A DNA stretch of 64,000 nt. Source: Taxawa tesnikishii (nom. ined.). Its lineage: Eukaryota > Ascomycota > Dothideomycetes > Dothideales. A model generated the notes under the pieces. The model had not been told where the DNA came from. It did no database searches and saw only the letters and a program-made list of their open reading frames with translations. Made by a program: the position numbers and the translations under genes. Of this stretch, positions 12,164-22,252 are shown piece by piece (position 1 is the first letter of the stretch; each line of letters opens with the position of its first letter). The stretch covers positions 124,001-188,000 of the forward strand of contig JAPDRO010000020.1 in the NCBI GenBank assembly GCA_030247885.1, given 5' to 3'.

Positions 12164-13241
12164 TCACAATTTCGCATCTTTACTGTCTTTGCTGTGCCTG
12201 TAATCGTAGTGCCAGTCATCTCTCGCCAGATCAGCCCGCACTGCATAGTTCGCCTCTGCGTCTTCGAGGATTTGCATATCCAGATCCACCACACTCATGC
12301 CCTCTGCGGCACTACCCAATCGTGTGAGCGGGCCGACGTACGGCGCACACACTTGCGAGAGTCCTGCGTAACCCTTTCCTGGCGGGCCGCCTGCGTTTGC
12401 AAATACAATCGCTAAGTTTTCCGGTAAGTATCGATGCGGATATTGTGGATGACAGATGAAAGCACTTACCGCACGTGTTCTCAAAACACCTGCTCGTCAA
12501 GACACTATCCAGAAACAGACCTTCAGCGTTCGGGTTTCTCGCCAACCCCTCCTTCGAGCAATCACCCAGCGTCCAGAACGTCGGGATGACGAAAATCTTC
12601 GCTCCCTGCGCAATCATCTCCCTGAACGCCTCGGGAAACGCAAGATCCCAGCACACCAGCATGCCGACCTTTCCCAGCGGCGTGTCAAAAACCGGATGCG
12701 GGTCTCGTGTCGAGCTCGTCAGGTGCAGCCGCTCAATGGACCCCCACAAATTCTTCTTGACATACCTGCCCAGGATCTCGCCATCAGGGCCGATGAAGTA
12801 GGCTACGTTGAGCAGACGCTCGCCAGACGTGGGCGCTTCGTCGGCGTCAGCGTTCCCAGAACCTGCTTCGTCGCCCTCGAGTGCGGAACCCTCTTCGTCG
12901 CAGTGCAGCTCCACAATGGTGCCTGGAACGATTGACATCTTCAGCTCCTTGGCCAGGGCGCGGTACTTGGACAGATAGGTCTCCCATTCCGCGCACTTGG
13001 ACTTGAAATCGGGCTCGTGGGGCACCCAGTTCGTCAGGTGGTACTCGGGGAGGACGGCGAGATCGGCGCCTTGTTGTGCGGCTGCACGGATGAAGGCTTC
13101 AGCTCTGGAGTAGTTGGATTCGAGTTGGAGGGGCTTGAAGATGTGGGCTCAGCGGCTGTGGCAGAACGTAAGGAGATGTAGAGACGAGAACCTTACTTTG
13201 CAGTGTAGCTGAATTACGGCAATCTTGTAGACGGGTGCCAT
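12164..13241 (-). CDS. Carbon-nitrogen hydrolase (nitrilase superfamily)
   Basis: Three exons: 13241-13197, 13133-12470, 12411-12164, total 318 aa. Exon 1 encodes MAPVYKIAVIQLHCK; the acceptor at 13134-13135 (ttcaag) keeps the family-like PLQLESNYSRAEAF in frame. The Glu-Lys-Cys triad is visible: Glu in AVLPEYHL, Lys in GRYVKKNLW, Cys in MLVCWDLAFPEAF. The C-terminus after intron 2 reads AIVFANAGGPP. Members hydrolyse amides or nitriles through a thioester intermediate; the substrate cannot be told. An acidic insert at about residues 110-130 (EEGSALEGDEAGSG) is unusual. No homopolymer break. Confidence 0.88.
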
Positions 13242-14218
13242 TATGCCTAGGGCTTATGGTCGGGATGTGATAAGGCTTTTTCTATGATACGAATCTGTAG
13301 AGCAACGTCAAGACTAGTGGGGCGAAGGCTAGCTGTATTCAGTCAGTGCTATGCAGAGAACATTCCAGTACCATTTAGCTAGCGAAAGCTGTTCGTGCGG
13401 TTTGGAAAGCTGTTGGCAGGAAGAGTGATGTCTTGGTGATGACTGTTGCGGAAGGAGCTCCAATTTCCCCACCATCTCCGCTTTGGGCAGTTGCATCCCG
13501 CATCTTATCTCGACTCTATGCATCTATCAACTTCCCACGCCATGGCATACCACATCGTAAAGTATTTTTGTGTACCATCGCCGCCATCGTCACCCTCTGC
13601 GGGCCGGCCACTGCGTGCTTGCCGGAAGTCTGGGTCTGAAGCATGTTGCTGTGAGAAAGTCGAATAACATGGATTCAGAGCAGCTTCCCGCTCTCGTTCA
13701 AACGAACCAGACGAGGGCCGGAAACATGCAATCAGTCAAACGGACGCAATGGCCGCGCCGTAGAAATTGCCGTCAATCTTTGGCCAAAAGGAATCTCTAC
13801 CCAAGGTACATAAAAGGGACAGACACAGCGTGAGGGAGGAATTGCAACTAAGATGAATGAGCATATAGAAAACAGCTGCAGCCTTGCAAAACTGCTCATG
13901 GTGAGTTTCGCCTCTTGCACTGACAGGCAGCGTTTCGTGAGGGCGTGTGTTACTACCACTATCGCTTTGACGCGTAGAAGAAGCAGTCCATCATTTCTAG
14001 CTTGGCATGAGCGGCATTTCCATCCCTGGACCTTATGCCTGGATCGTCCAAACGGATCGACGGTATGTCCGCCAAAGCTTGCCTTTCTATAGGACTTCAG
14101 CTTCATCGTTAGAGATACATGCCGCCGAAAACGCATTTGCTAGGCTACAGGCTAGGTAGGACGGCACTCCGTCTGGTCACGGTTCGATTTCATATCGTTC
14201 AGAGTATTTACTCCAGCT
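13242..14218. other. Intergenic, no gene seen
   Basis: About 980 bases holding only short unsupported frames. Confidence 0.35.
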
Positions 14219-14590
14219 GCACCTCCTCCAGGTTTTTTCTCCTCGGATTCGTCTTCAGCTGTTCCATCTGCTCTTACACCAAGAAGATCAAAATTTCGAT
14301 GAGTGGCAACTCGAGGATCTCATGAACGAATACGAGGTACTCGAGGAAGAACTCAACAACACCAAGGAGCAAATGACGCAGCTCAAGGAGCAGAACAAGA
14401 CGACGACTTTCTCGACAAGAGCTTCGCGCTGAAGTCGTCGTGGTCAAAAATCGCTCTATGGAGAAGGTGACATTGGAGATGAAGAACTATCAAGTGTGGG
14501 CTTTCCATATTCTGGCAGGCAAGTGTTCAGAATCATATAGTCGAATGGTCGAAATTAAGGGAAGAGAAGTCTGAGAACGATACAACAAGC
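14219..14590 (+). pseudogene. Coiled-coil gene relic
   Basis: An isolated open stretch reads like a coiled coil: HQEDQNFDEWQLEDLMNEYE then VLEEELNNTKEQMTQLKEQN, ending at TGA 14430-14432. Coding-like sequence resumes in another frame (RSMEKVTLEMKNYQVW). There is no start, promoter or full frame. I read it as the remains of a host gene or a short unrecognised gene with indels. Confidence 0.35.
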
Positions 14591-14599
14591 GTGTTTCTC

Positions 14600-15037
14600 T
14601 TGCATATTGCTACCCATGGTAGTAAGTCTCTTCTAGGACTGAGTAAATTGGCAACATTGGATTGTCAATGTCTGTATGGCGCTTTAGGGGAAAGGACTTG
14701 AGCCTTTATAAACCATCTCTGTATCTTACCCGTAGGCTTGGAGTTTGCAGGAACAGCCTCAGTTCGGAGAGTAATAGAGAGGCTTTAATTATAGTTTATC
14801 GTACACTGTTCCAAAGGCCAGAGAGCGTGATAGTCATATCATGTAAGCAACGCGGACAGTCATTGTACGTAACGGGCTTAGCGCGGCGGAGGGGCGTGAA
14901 ATGCCTCACGAATTTCCAAAATCCATCGACTTCGAAACACCCCGTAACTGCACCGCACAAACTACCAACCGCCGCCTCGTCCCCACGGACACACAAACTA
15001 CACATCAGCACGCAAAGATAGCACAGCAGTTCACGAA
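14600..15037. other. Upstream region of eIF3g
   Basis: No gene seen. The last about 60 bases are A/C-rich, as in fungal leaders. Confidence 0.35.
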
Positions 15038-15973
15038 ATGTCGAACACACCCGGCCGCACCGATTGGGCCGAAGACGATGAGCCCGATCTCGCAACCGCG
15101 CTTCCCGCACCACAAGTGACAAAGAACAAGGATGGTTCCGAGACGGTAGTGACATATTTCATGAATGACGACGGCAAGAAAGTGAAGCGCACGCAGCGGA
15201 TCCGACGGACAGTGGTGAAGAAGCGGGAGAACCCACGCGTAGCAGAGCGCAAGGCGTGGGCGAAATTCGGGCCCGAAGCCGGACGAGCAGCAGGACCGCA
15301 CCCAGACACCACCACACTCGGCGAAAACATCATCTTCAAGCCCATGGTGGGATTCAAGGCCGGCGGCGCGCAGCAGGAGAAGGACCCGGAGGAGGACAAG
15401 AAGGCCAAGGCCCTCTCGAAGATGCAGATCAAGTGTCGTATTTGCTCTGGTGACCACTTCACCACAAAGTGTCCGTTCAGAGATACCATGGCGCCGGAGG
15501 GTGAGGCGGGCGCTGGTCATGCAGATTTGGGCGAGGATGCGGGCAAGGAGACAATGGGACAGCTGGGCACTGGCTCCGGCGGCTACGTCCCACCGCATCT
15601 GCGCAAGGGTGGTGCTGCGACGGGCGAGAGGATGGGAGGTGGAAAGTTTGAGAGGGACGATTTGGCCACGCTGCGTGTTACCAACGTGAGTATCCTTGCA
15701 TCTCAACGCAACGTTTGGGATTGTGCTGATGGAAGGACAACGCAGGTCTCCGAGTTCGCCGAAGAGCAAGAACTGCGCGACATGTTCGAGCGCTTCGGCC
15801 GCGTCACCCGTGTCTTCCTGGCCAAGGATCGCGAGACGGGTCGGGCCAAGGGGTTTGCATTTGTCAGTTTCGTCGACCGCAGCGACGCCGCCCTTGCGTG
15901 TGAGAAGATGGACGGTTACGGTTTCCACCACCTCATTTTGCGCGTCGAGTTCGCTAAGAAGTCAACCACCTAG
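15038..15973 (+). CDS. TIF35: Translation initiation factor eIF3 subunit g
   Basis: Two exons, 15038-15685 and 15746-15973, encode 291 aa. The order is an acidic start ([11 protein letters not shown]), the eIF3g N-terminal domain ([18 protein letters not shown], about residues 48-70), a CCHC knuckle ([15 protein letters not shown], about 131-145), a Gly/Pro linker (GGYVPPHLR), and a C-terminal RRM with RNP2 LRVTNVSEF and RNP1 KGFAFVSF. eIF3g helps 40S scanning in the cytoplasm. The 60-nt intron is a multiple of three with no stop, so retention would insert 20 residues between the first RRM strand and helix; splicing restores the canonical RRM. No homopolymer break. Confidence 0.95.
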   Translation: MSNTPGRTDWAEDDEPDLATALPAPQVTKNKDGSETVVTYFMNDDGKKVKRTQRIRRTVVKKRENPRVAERKAWAKFGPEAGRAAGPHPDTTTLGENIIFKPMVGFKAGGAQQEKDPEEDKKAKALSKMQIKCRICSGDHFTTKCPFRDTMAPEGEAGAGHADLGEDAGKETMGQLGTGSGGYVPPHLRKGGAATGERMGGGKFERDDLATLRVTNVSILASQRNVWDCADGRTTQVSEFAEEQELRDMFERFGRVTRVFLAKDRETGRAKGFAFVSFVDRSDAALACEKMDGYGFHHLILRVEFAKKSTT

Positions 15974-17166
15974 ACACTGCAAGCCGGGATGCATGTTTCG
16001 AGGACAAGGGGTGAGACGACGTGAGGAGACGAAAGAACGGTAGACATTGAAATGGGTTGACGTCACTGCGAGAGGAAGAGACCTCCCACGACGGGCTTGA
16101 GCAGAGAGGCGTTCTTTATAGCATTCGGCTGGGTTTGGGCTGGGATGTGTGCGAGCCCCTGAAAAATGACTGTTATCACGGATCATGAAATGGACCAGCA
16201 TTCTCTATGTTCTTTACAAATCTACATTCTCTACAAATCATCCCGTACTCCCATCTCACCCTGCGTCTGTTTGCCCGATGCGGGGTTGCGCAATACTTGG
16301 CATGAACCTGCAGTGTCCGGTGACAGGTGCTCGCGGCGTGATGGATAGTATTCTTGTGGAAAGGAAGGGTACATATGCCCGACGCACCCTGTTGTCGGCG
16401 CGTGGCCTGGGCTATGCTTCTTCAAGGCTACCAATCAACTAAGAATACTTGACTTCGTCTCCTCGCGCGTCTCAGCAGATGTCGGCTCAATAGTCGATGG
16501 CTTACAGGACTGCCTGGCGACAGCAGTTTGTATCTCCATTGTTCCTTGACGCACAAGCTCCATGCACTCCTCTTCCCTACCGGACTCAGCTGGGCGAAGG
16601 AAGCCTCTTGACAGGTCATCCGAGCCATGGTGCGGTAAAGTGTGAGCAAAGTGCAAAAGAACCGCTTCTCACAGTGGTATGGATAAAGGCTCGAGACGTA
16701 AGAAACTCCGCTTTCGTAGGTAGAACACGAGCTGCCTACGGAAGTTACTTCGGCAACGGAAGGGGTTTACTTGCACTGCCCCCGGTCGCTGCAGAACGCT
16801 CGCGACCGAGAACAGGATCGAACACGGCCCCATGCCTCATGGCAGGCGCAGGCGTCGTAGCGGAGTGCTGTGACGCCTACGCCATAAGGCTAGATTGATG
16901 CTAAGAGTAGCGTTTCACGGAATCGTAATTGATTACCCCACCGTGATGGCTGATGGTGATCGTTTCGACACGTGCTTGTCAACGTGGACCTGTTGTTCGT
17001 GTAGTCCTGCAGTGCAGTTAGAAACTAGGAGATGGCGAAGCTGTTACAGATGACAGAGGGTAAACGAGACTCAGGAGCGATGTTAACACTAACCAGACGA
17101 TGGTGAAGATGATGATGTAAGGTCTTCAGGCAAAGCCGGAACGGGAACTGTAGAGCTAGAGTGGAG
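15974..17166. other. Intergenic between eIF3g and SNF8
   Basis: About 1.2 kb between convergent genes. Only scattered short frames are present, none with a domain or matching splice sites. A short inverted repeat surrounds 16720-16745. Confidence 0.35.
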
Positions 17167-18014
17167 CTATACACCGCCGACGTCGTGCATGAAGGCAGGG
17201 CTCCAGTATTCCTTCTCCTCAGCTTGAGCGTCCACCCAAACAAGGGAATCAGTTACAAGGTCTTCGATGACTGCGACTGCTCTGGCACGTTCCCATCGCA
17301 GATTTGCCTGCAGCATAGAGACTGTCACATATCCCAGGATCTGAATGGCCTCCAGGACGGTGGATTGGTCCGTGTTGAGCTCCTTTGGAACGGATCGGAT
17401 CATCTGTTTTGCTCCCAACTTCATGACGGTGAAGCCTGAACCCAGCGGTTCCAGCGATTTGACGGCACGCAGAACATCATCACTGAGAAATCAGCCCGCG
17501 TTCTCGAGTACTCGGATATCGTTGCTATGGCAGTTGCATACTCTGTGACTTCCATGCCGCCGCCTATACCACGTCCCTTCTCCACTCTTTTGCGTACTTC
17601 GGCTACCGCAATCATACCGCCGTTCTCCTGCCTCGTTTCTCGGCATACCTCCACCACTCTTACTGCCAGCTCGAAGTAGAAGTCATTCACACTTCCTCCG
17701 AGCATTTGCGACCAGAAACTCCCGCCTTCCCCTTTCCCGCCCTTTGGGCCCTTATGATTCGAGCTTGCAAGCGGATCCACTCCGATGGCGTTGCACATAC
17801 GCGCGAACTCGGCCCTGAATGATGGATTGGAGCGGATCTCGGCTCCATGAGTGACGGAGAACTGGTGAAGCGCCGCTTGGAAGACGGAGAGCTGGTTGGC
17901 GAGGGAGTCGGCATGTGCAGAGCGGAGAGATGCGCCATGCGAGGCATAGAGATCCGATGTGAGCGCATTGCGTGAAAATGCTGAGAGGCCTACACCCCTT
18001 CTATTTCCTGCCAT
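17167..18014 (-). CDS. SNF8: ESCRT-II subunit SNF8/VPS22 (EAP30)
   Basis: Two exons (18014-17542, 17482-17167) encode 262 aa. The N-terminus MAGNRRGVGLSAF, then FQAALHQFSVTHGAEIRSNP and FARMCNAIGVDPLASS, are typical of EAP30. The winged-helix part follows after the intron: DDDVLRAVKSLEPLGSGF, then TVMKLGAKQMIRSVPKELNTD, ending EKEYWSPAFM. ESCRT-II sorts ubiquitinated cargo at endosomes. The intron (17541-17483) has GTATGC and ttctcag borders, and phase 2 makes the Asp codon. It is divergent from RPL7, 280 bp between starts. No homopolymer break. Confidence 0.93.
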
Positions 18015-18294
18015 GTTGGGAACGTGTTGCTTCTGATAAAGCAGTATGCAGACGCGGATGTAACTGAAGTGCAGCCCGTCGAGTTACATGTGACGATGTT
18101 CCGGCTTCCTCGGCTCGCTGCAACAAGCGAGCTTGGCATGTTGCGCAAACGGAAACTGCCGCCATGGGCCCGCACCAGCAATTCTGGAAATCTACTTCTT
18201 GGCTGGCTTCAAATTATCTCGTCTTTTCTTTCGCAGCCAGCGATTACTCGACACCCAACGATCTCTCCGACAACCCTCGACAAACACCAGCAAA
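18015..18294. promoter_or_regulatory. Divergent promoter region SNF8/RPL7
   Basis: The 280-bp spacer between divergent ATGs must contain both promoters. No individual element called. Confidence 0.4.
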
Positions 18295-19812
18295 ATGGTC
18301 GGCCAGAAGCACGCAGGCACCGTCAAGACGTATGTCCAACACATCCTCCCATGAGGCCGCCGGAACGGAAGAATGCAGACACAGTCGGTTCGCTCGCTGG
18401 AGACGCTGGTTTACGCCGGCGCCAGCTCGATACACTCTCGGTCGTAGTCCTCATGCTGTCAAGCCATTGCCTGGCTCATGAGAATGTATGATTGAGGTCT
18501 TGGAGTTGAAGGTGCAAGCCTTCTCTCCTAAACACAATGGCCGCAGATTGGCGCACAGTCGGGTGAAAACCTGCTCTGCAAGCCTCTCATATGCGAGTCT
18601 ACATCTTGAAGTCTTATCTTCGAGGTCTTGTCGCTTGAGGGTAGCTACGGACAGGACATGTCTCCTTTATTGGATTCACATGGCTTGCTCCCTGCCGCCT
18701 CATCGATCAAATTGCTCCCATCGAGACTCATCTCCAGTCGAGAATGCCGCTGTGCTGCAGTTCTCTTCTTGGAGGCTCATACCAAAGCAACCACTTTGTT
18801 CTGACATTCTTCTCACAGCTCGGTCCCAACCAAGGACCAGGTCCTTGTCCCTGAGACCCTCCTGAAGAAGCGCAAGAGCCAGGAGAAGGAGCGTGAGGCC
18901 CGCGCCGCCGACCTCCAGAAGAAGCGCCAGGTAAGACACTCTCACACCAGCTTTGCACAAGAGATGGAAAGAGCACTTCGGTGATGACATCCAATCCAAC
19001 ATTTCGACTAGACCTTCGGGTCGATGCTGTCGCTTCGTTAACCATCTTTCGGGACTGAACATTGTCTACGCACCACCTCTTGTTCATTGCTGCAATCACC
19101 ACTGAACTGTGTGCTGACGATCAATGATAGGCCAACAAGAAGAAGCGTGAGGCTATCTTCAAGCGTGCTGAGGCCTACGTCAAGGAGTACCGCGATGCTG
19201 AGCGTGAGAAGATCCGCCTTGCCCGTGAGGCCAAGCAGTCTGGCTCCTACTACGTCCCAGCCGAGCCCAAGCTCGTCTTCGTTGTCCGCATCAAGGGTAT
19301 CAACAAGATTGACCCCAAGAAGCGCAAGACCCTCCAACTCCTCCGTCTTCTCCAGATCAACAACGGTGTCTTCGTTCGCCTGACCAAGGCTACCATTGAG
19401 ATGCTGAAGATCGTCGAGCCATACATCGCTTACGGTTACCCCAACCTCAAAAGTGTCCGTGAGCTCATCTACAAGCGTGGTTACGGAAAGGTCAACAAGC
19501 AGCGTGTCCCTCTTACCGACAACCAGGTCATTGAGGAGGCCCTCGGCAAGTACGGCATTGTCTGCATGGAGGATCTGATCCACGAGATCTACACTGTTGG
19601 CCCCAACTTCAAGCAGGCCAACAACTTCCTCTGGCCCTTCAAGCTCTCCAACCCCACTGGTGGCTTCCGCACCCGCAAGTTCAAGCACTTCGTCGAGGTT
19701 TGTCTCTCCACTATCATCATGACTGAAGACATGACACTGACAACATTCCTAGGGTGGTGATCTCGGAAACCGTGAGGAGAACATCAACGCCCTCATCAGA
19801 CAGATGAACTAA
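18295..19812 (+). CDS. RPL7: 60S ribosomal protein L7 (uL30)
   Basis: Four exons (18295-18329, 18819-18930, 19131-19697, 19753-19812) give 257 aa with every phase consistent. Recognisable blocks are [77 protein letters not shown] and the end [19 protein letters not shown]. It is a core protein of the 60S subunit. The first intron is long (489 nt) and follows only 35 coding bases. The second (200 nt) hosts a C/D snoRNA. Codon use is biased to C-ending codons, as expected for high expression. No frame break. Confidence 0.97.
18976..19063 (+). ncRNA. Intronic C/D box snoRNA (snR39/snR59/snR39b-like), RPL7 intron 2
   Basis: Inside RPL7 intron 2 a perfect C box GTGATGA (18981-18987) and a D box CTGA (19055-19058) lie 67 bases apart. 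Directly before the D box sits ACCATCTTTCGGG (19041-19053), exactly complementary to the conserved LSU rRNA segment CCCGAAAGATGGT. By the D-box plus-five rule the C at 19050 pairs with the G of CCCGAAAG, the position methylated as Gm805 in yeast 25S (A807 lies two bases on). Yeast RPL7 introns also host snoRNAs (snR39, snR59) for this segment. The outer ends are approximate because the terminal stem is weak. Likely role: guide for 2'-O-methylation of LSU rRNA in the nucleolus. Confidence 0.8.
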
Positions 19813-20208
19813 GCGGCGTGTGGTTGGTTTGGGCAAGCAGGGCGTATCAGTGGACTCCTTTGGGCTTTGCAGCGGCGCTCTCAGTGTAGTCCTTAGCTGG
19901 TCATCAAAAGCACGATTCTCTTTTATATACCCATTGATGTATCATGTTTCATGTGACTCTCTTCCCTGGTCCATGTGATGCACCGTGCCTTGTGTTCACG
20001 CATCCTTGGTATACTACTGCGCAGCAAAGTGTGACCACCCAATCGAAGCTCCTATCTGGTTTGAACGTGAAAAGCCATCTCCGTCGGAGCGTCGAGCAGT
20101 TCTGCTTGTCTTGCTGTACCCTGTGCCATGACGTGGAAGGCCCGATAAGCGGAACGCGGAATCAACGTAGGCCGCAGCGGAGTCAACCCTGGCTACCTAA
20201 GACGCGAG
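19813..20208. other. Intergenic RPL7 to ferric reductase
   Basis: About 400 bases: RPL7 3' UTR, then upstream DNA of the ferric reductase. No other gene seen. Confidence 0.4.
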
Positions 20209-20217
20209 TTATCTGAT
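20208..20217 (-). promoter_or_regulatory. Putative iron-responsive GATA-factor site (SreA/SRE1 type)
   Basis: On the minus strand the sequence overlapping 20209-20217 reads GATCAGATAA, a full match to the (G/A)ATC(T/A)GATAA element bound by the iron-sensing GATA repressors SreA, SRE1 and Urbs1. It lies about 95 bp upstream of the ferric reductase ATG. The match is seen; binding is inference. Confidence 0.5.
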
Positions 20218-20311
20218 CATCAGTGAATCCATTGCGAGGTTCCACCTTTGTACGACCGTACACCGCAGGCAGTCGGTTGCCTGCACAGCGAACACCTCCC
20301 CGTGAACACGC

Positions 20312-22252
20312 ATGGATCTCCAGTCAAGCCATGTCGGGAGGGACGTTCTCCGCTTCGCCCTGTATGCGACCTCGAATGCCGATGGCGAGGTACACGCCGC
20401 CGCCAACCATCTCAACCCGGACAGACGGCGGAAGTTGCTGGAAGGTATCTCGTATTCAAGGCGATTCATAATCAGCTATAACATCGTGCTATTGGGGATA
20501 CTGCTGTGCTTCACGGCATGGCACTGGGGCGGGAAGGCGTTGCGCGCGCGGCGGCGGAGAAGGAGGGCAACAAGACTGCCTGATGCGTTTCTGGAAGGGG
20601 ATGACAACACAATCAGGATTGATGCGCAAGATGGTGCGAAGAGGAGTGCAAGGGTAGAAGAGCAAGAGCGCGGATCTACCTCGTCTTCCAGCACCAGCAG
20701 CACGCTCGAGGGCACATCTACACCTCCGGACATCAGGAAGAAGCAGGCAGATGAGCAGACACCACTTCTCGGACACGAAACACAGGATGCTGTATCGAGG
20801 ATCTCATACGCCTCGAACAGGATACGTTCGCGGCTCATGTACCAGCCACCGAACATACCAATCGTAAACAAGGTCCTCCCTTCCAATCTCACTACGCTTG
20901 TCATTATCCTTTTCATGGGACTAAACGCATTCTACATCTTCTATCGCGTGCCCTTGGAGATCATGATGTCCTTTATCTTTGCAGACCGTGTTGGCTTGCT
21001 CTTTGTGGCCAACCTTCCTCTTCTTTACCTCTTCGGAGCCAAGAATCAGCCACTCAAACTGCTCACTGGCTACTCTTACGAAGGTTTGAACATCTTCCAC
21101 CGCCGGCTCGGGGAGCTCATGTGCCTGCTCGCTCTTCTGCATGCTATTTTCATGACTGTGGTCTGGTACACGTTCCTGCTGCCTGTTGGACTCGACTTCT
21201 GGAGATACCTCAGCATCAAAGTTATCTGGCTTGGCCTGTTGGCATTCATCGCATACGAGACGCTATACCTAACCTCTCTGGGTAGCTTCAGGCAGCGCTT
21301 CTACGAGCTCTTCCTTGTCAGCCACGTCATACTGCAAGCAGCAGCACTCATCCTTCTCTGGTTCCATCATCACGGCAGCAGACCGTACGTCGGGATCGCC
21401 CTCGGCATCTTCCTCATCGATCGGCTCATCTTCCGCACGTTCCTGAAACCCAGGACTATCCGCGCCGACCTCAGCGTTCTCGCAGATCGTGAGACAGTCC
21501 TCATGAGCACAAACTGGCAACTATCCCCAACACCCTCTCTCGCCCGCAGATTCTTCGCAGTCGATGTCAAACGAGGCTGGAACCCATCCGAGCACGTCTT
21601 CCTGACCGTGCCAGCGCTCAAGAAAACCCACATCGTCCAAGCGCACCCCTTCACCATCGCCTCCGCCGCACCGCCTACACCTGACGCTCACGCCTGGCTC
21701 AACCTCGTCATCCGCGCCCATGACGGCTTCTCCCGCGACCTCCTGCGCTATGCAGAACTCCACTCCTCCGCCAACGTCCGACTCGACGGACCCTACGGCT
21801 CCATGCACGCGCTATCGTTGCTACAAGACAGCGACGCCGCAGTGATCGTAGCTGGCGGGTCCGGTATCGCCGTCGCCTTCCCGCTCGTCTGGGCTCTCCT
21901 CTACGACTCCCGGAAGGACGCGGAAACAGCAAAGGCGAGCAAGAAGGTCTGTCTGATCTGGGTCGTGCATCATCCTTCACACCTCGACTGGATCGGGCAG
22001 GAGAGGCTCGATGAGTTGAGGGAGATGGGACTCAAGATCGTCATTCCAGCGACGACGAACGTGGCCGGGAGGCCGGATATGCAGGCTTTGGTTGAGGATG
22101 CGGTGGCAGGATATGGTGGTGAGAGAGGCGTAAAGAGCGGTGTCGTGGTTTCGGGTCCTGATGGGATGAACAGGGAGGTTAGGAACGCTTGTGCAAAGTT
22201 GGTGGGCAAGGGATGGGATGTCGGGGTGAGTGTTGAGAAGTTTGGCTGGTAA
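20312..22252 (+). CDS. Ferric/cupric reductase transmembrane protein (FRE/NOX family)
   Basis: Uninterrupted 646-codon frame. After a first membrane segment (about residues 52-70) comes a cytosolic Arg/Ser-rich loop. The ferric-reductase membrane domain follows: VIILFMGLNAFYIFY, then HRRLGELMCLLALLHAIFM and FLVSHVILQAAALILLWFHH with paired heme-ligand histidines. The FAD site is HPFTIAS, the LDGPYG loop follows, and the NADPH site is VIVAGGSGIAVAFP. The C-terminal VSGPDGMNREVRNAC and KFGW are family hallmarks. It moves electrons from cytosolic NADPH across the membrane to Fe(III) or Cu(II). The start at 20312 is the first ATG compatible with the topology. An upstream SreA-type site suggests repression by iron. 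Confidence 0.9.
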   Translation: MDLQSSHVGRDVLRFALYATSNADGEVHAAANHLNPDRRRKLLEGISYSRRFIISYNIVLLGILLCFTAWHWGGKALRARRRRRRATRLPDAFLEGDDNTIRIDAQDGAKRSARVEEQERGSTSSSSTSSTLEGTSTPPDIRKKQADEQTPLLGHETQDAVSRISYASNRIRSRLMYQPPNIPIVNKVLPSNLTTLVIILFMGLNAFYIFYRVPLEIMMSFIFADRVGLLFVANLPLLYLFGAKNQPLKLLTGYSYEGLNIFHRRLGELMCLLALLHAIFMTVVWYTFLLPVGLDFWRYLSIKVIWLGLLAFIAYETLYLTSLGSFRQRFYELFLVSHVILQAAALILLWFHHHGSRPYVGIALGIFLIDRLIFRTFLKPRTIRADLSVLADRETVLMSTNWQLSPTPSLARRFFAVDVKRGWNPSEHVFLTVPALKKTHIVQAHPFTIASAAPPTPDAHAWLNLVIRAHDGFSRDLLRYAELHSSANVRLDGPYGSMHALSLLQDSDAAVIVAGGSGIAVAFPLVWALLYDSRKDAETAKASKKVCLIWVVHHPSHLDWIGQERLDELREMGLKIVIPATTNVAGRPDMQALVEDAVAGYGGERGVKSGVVVSGPDGMNREVRNACAKLVGKGWDVGVSVEKFGW

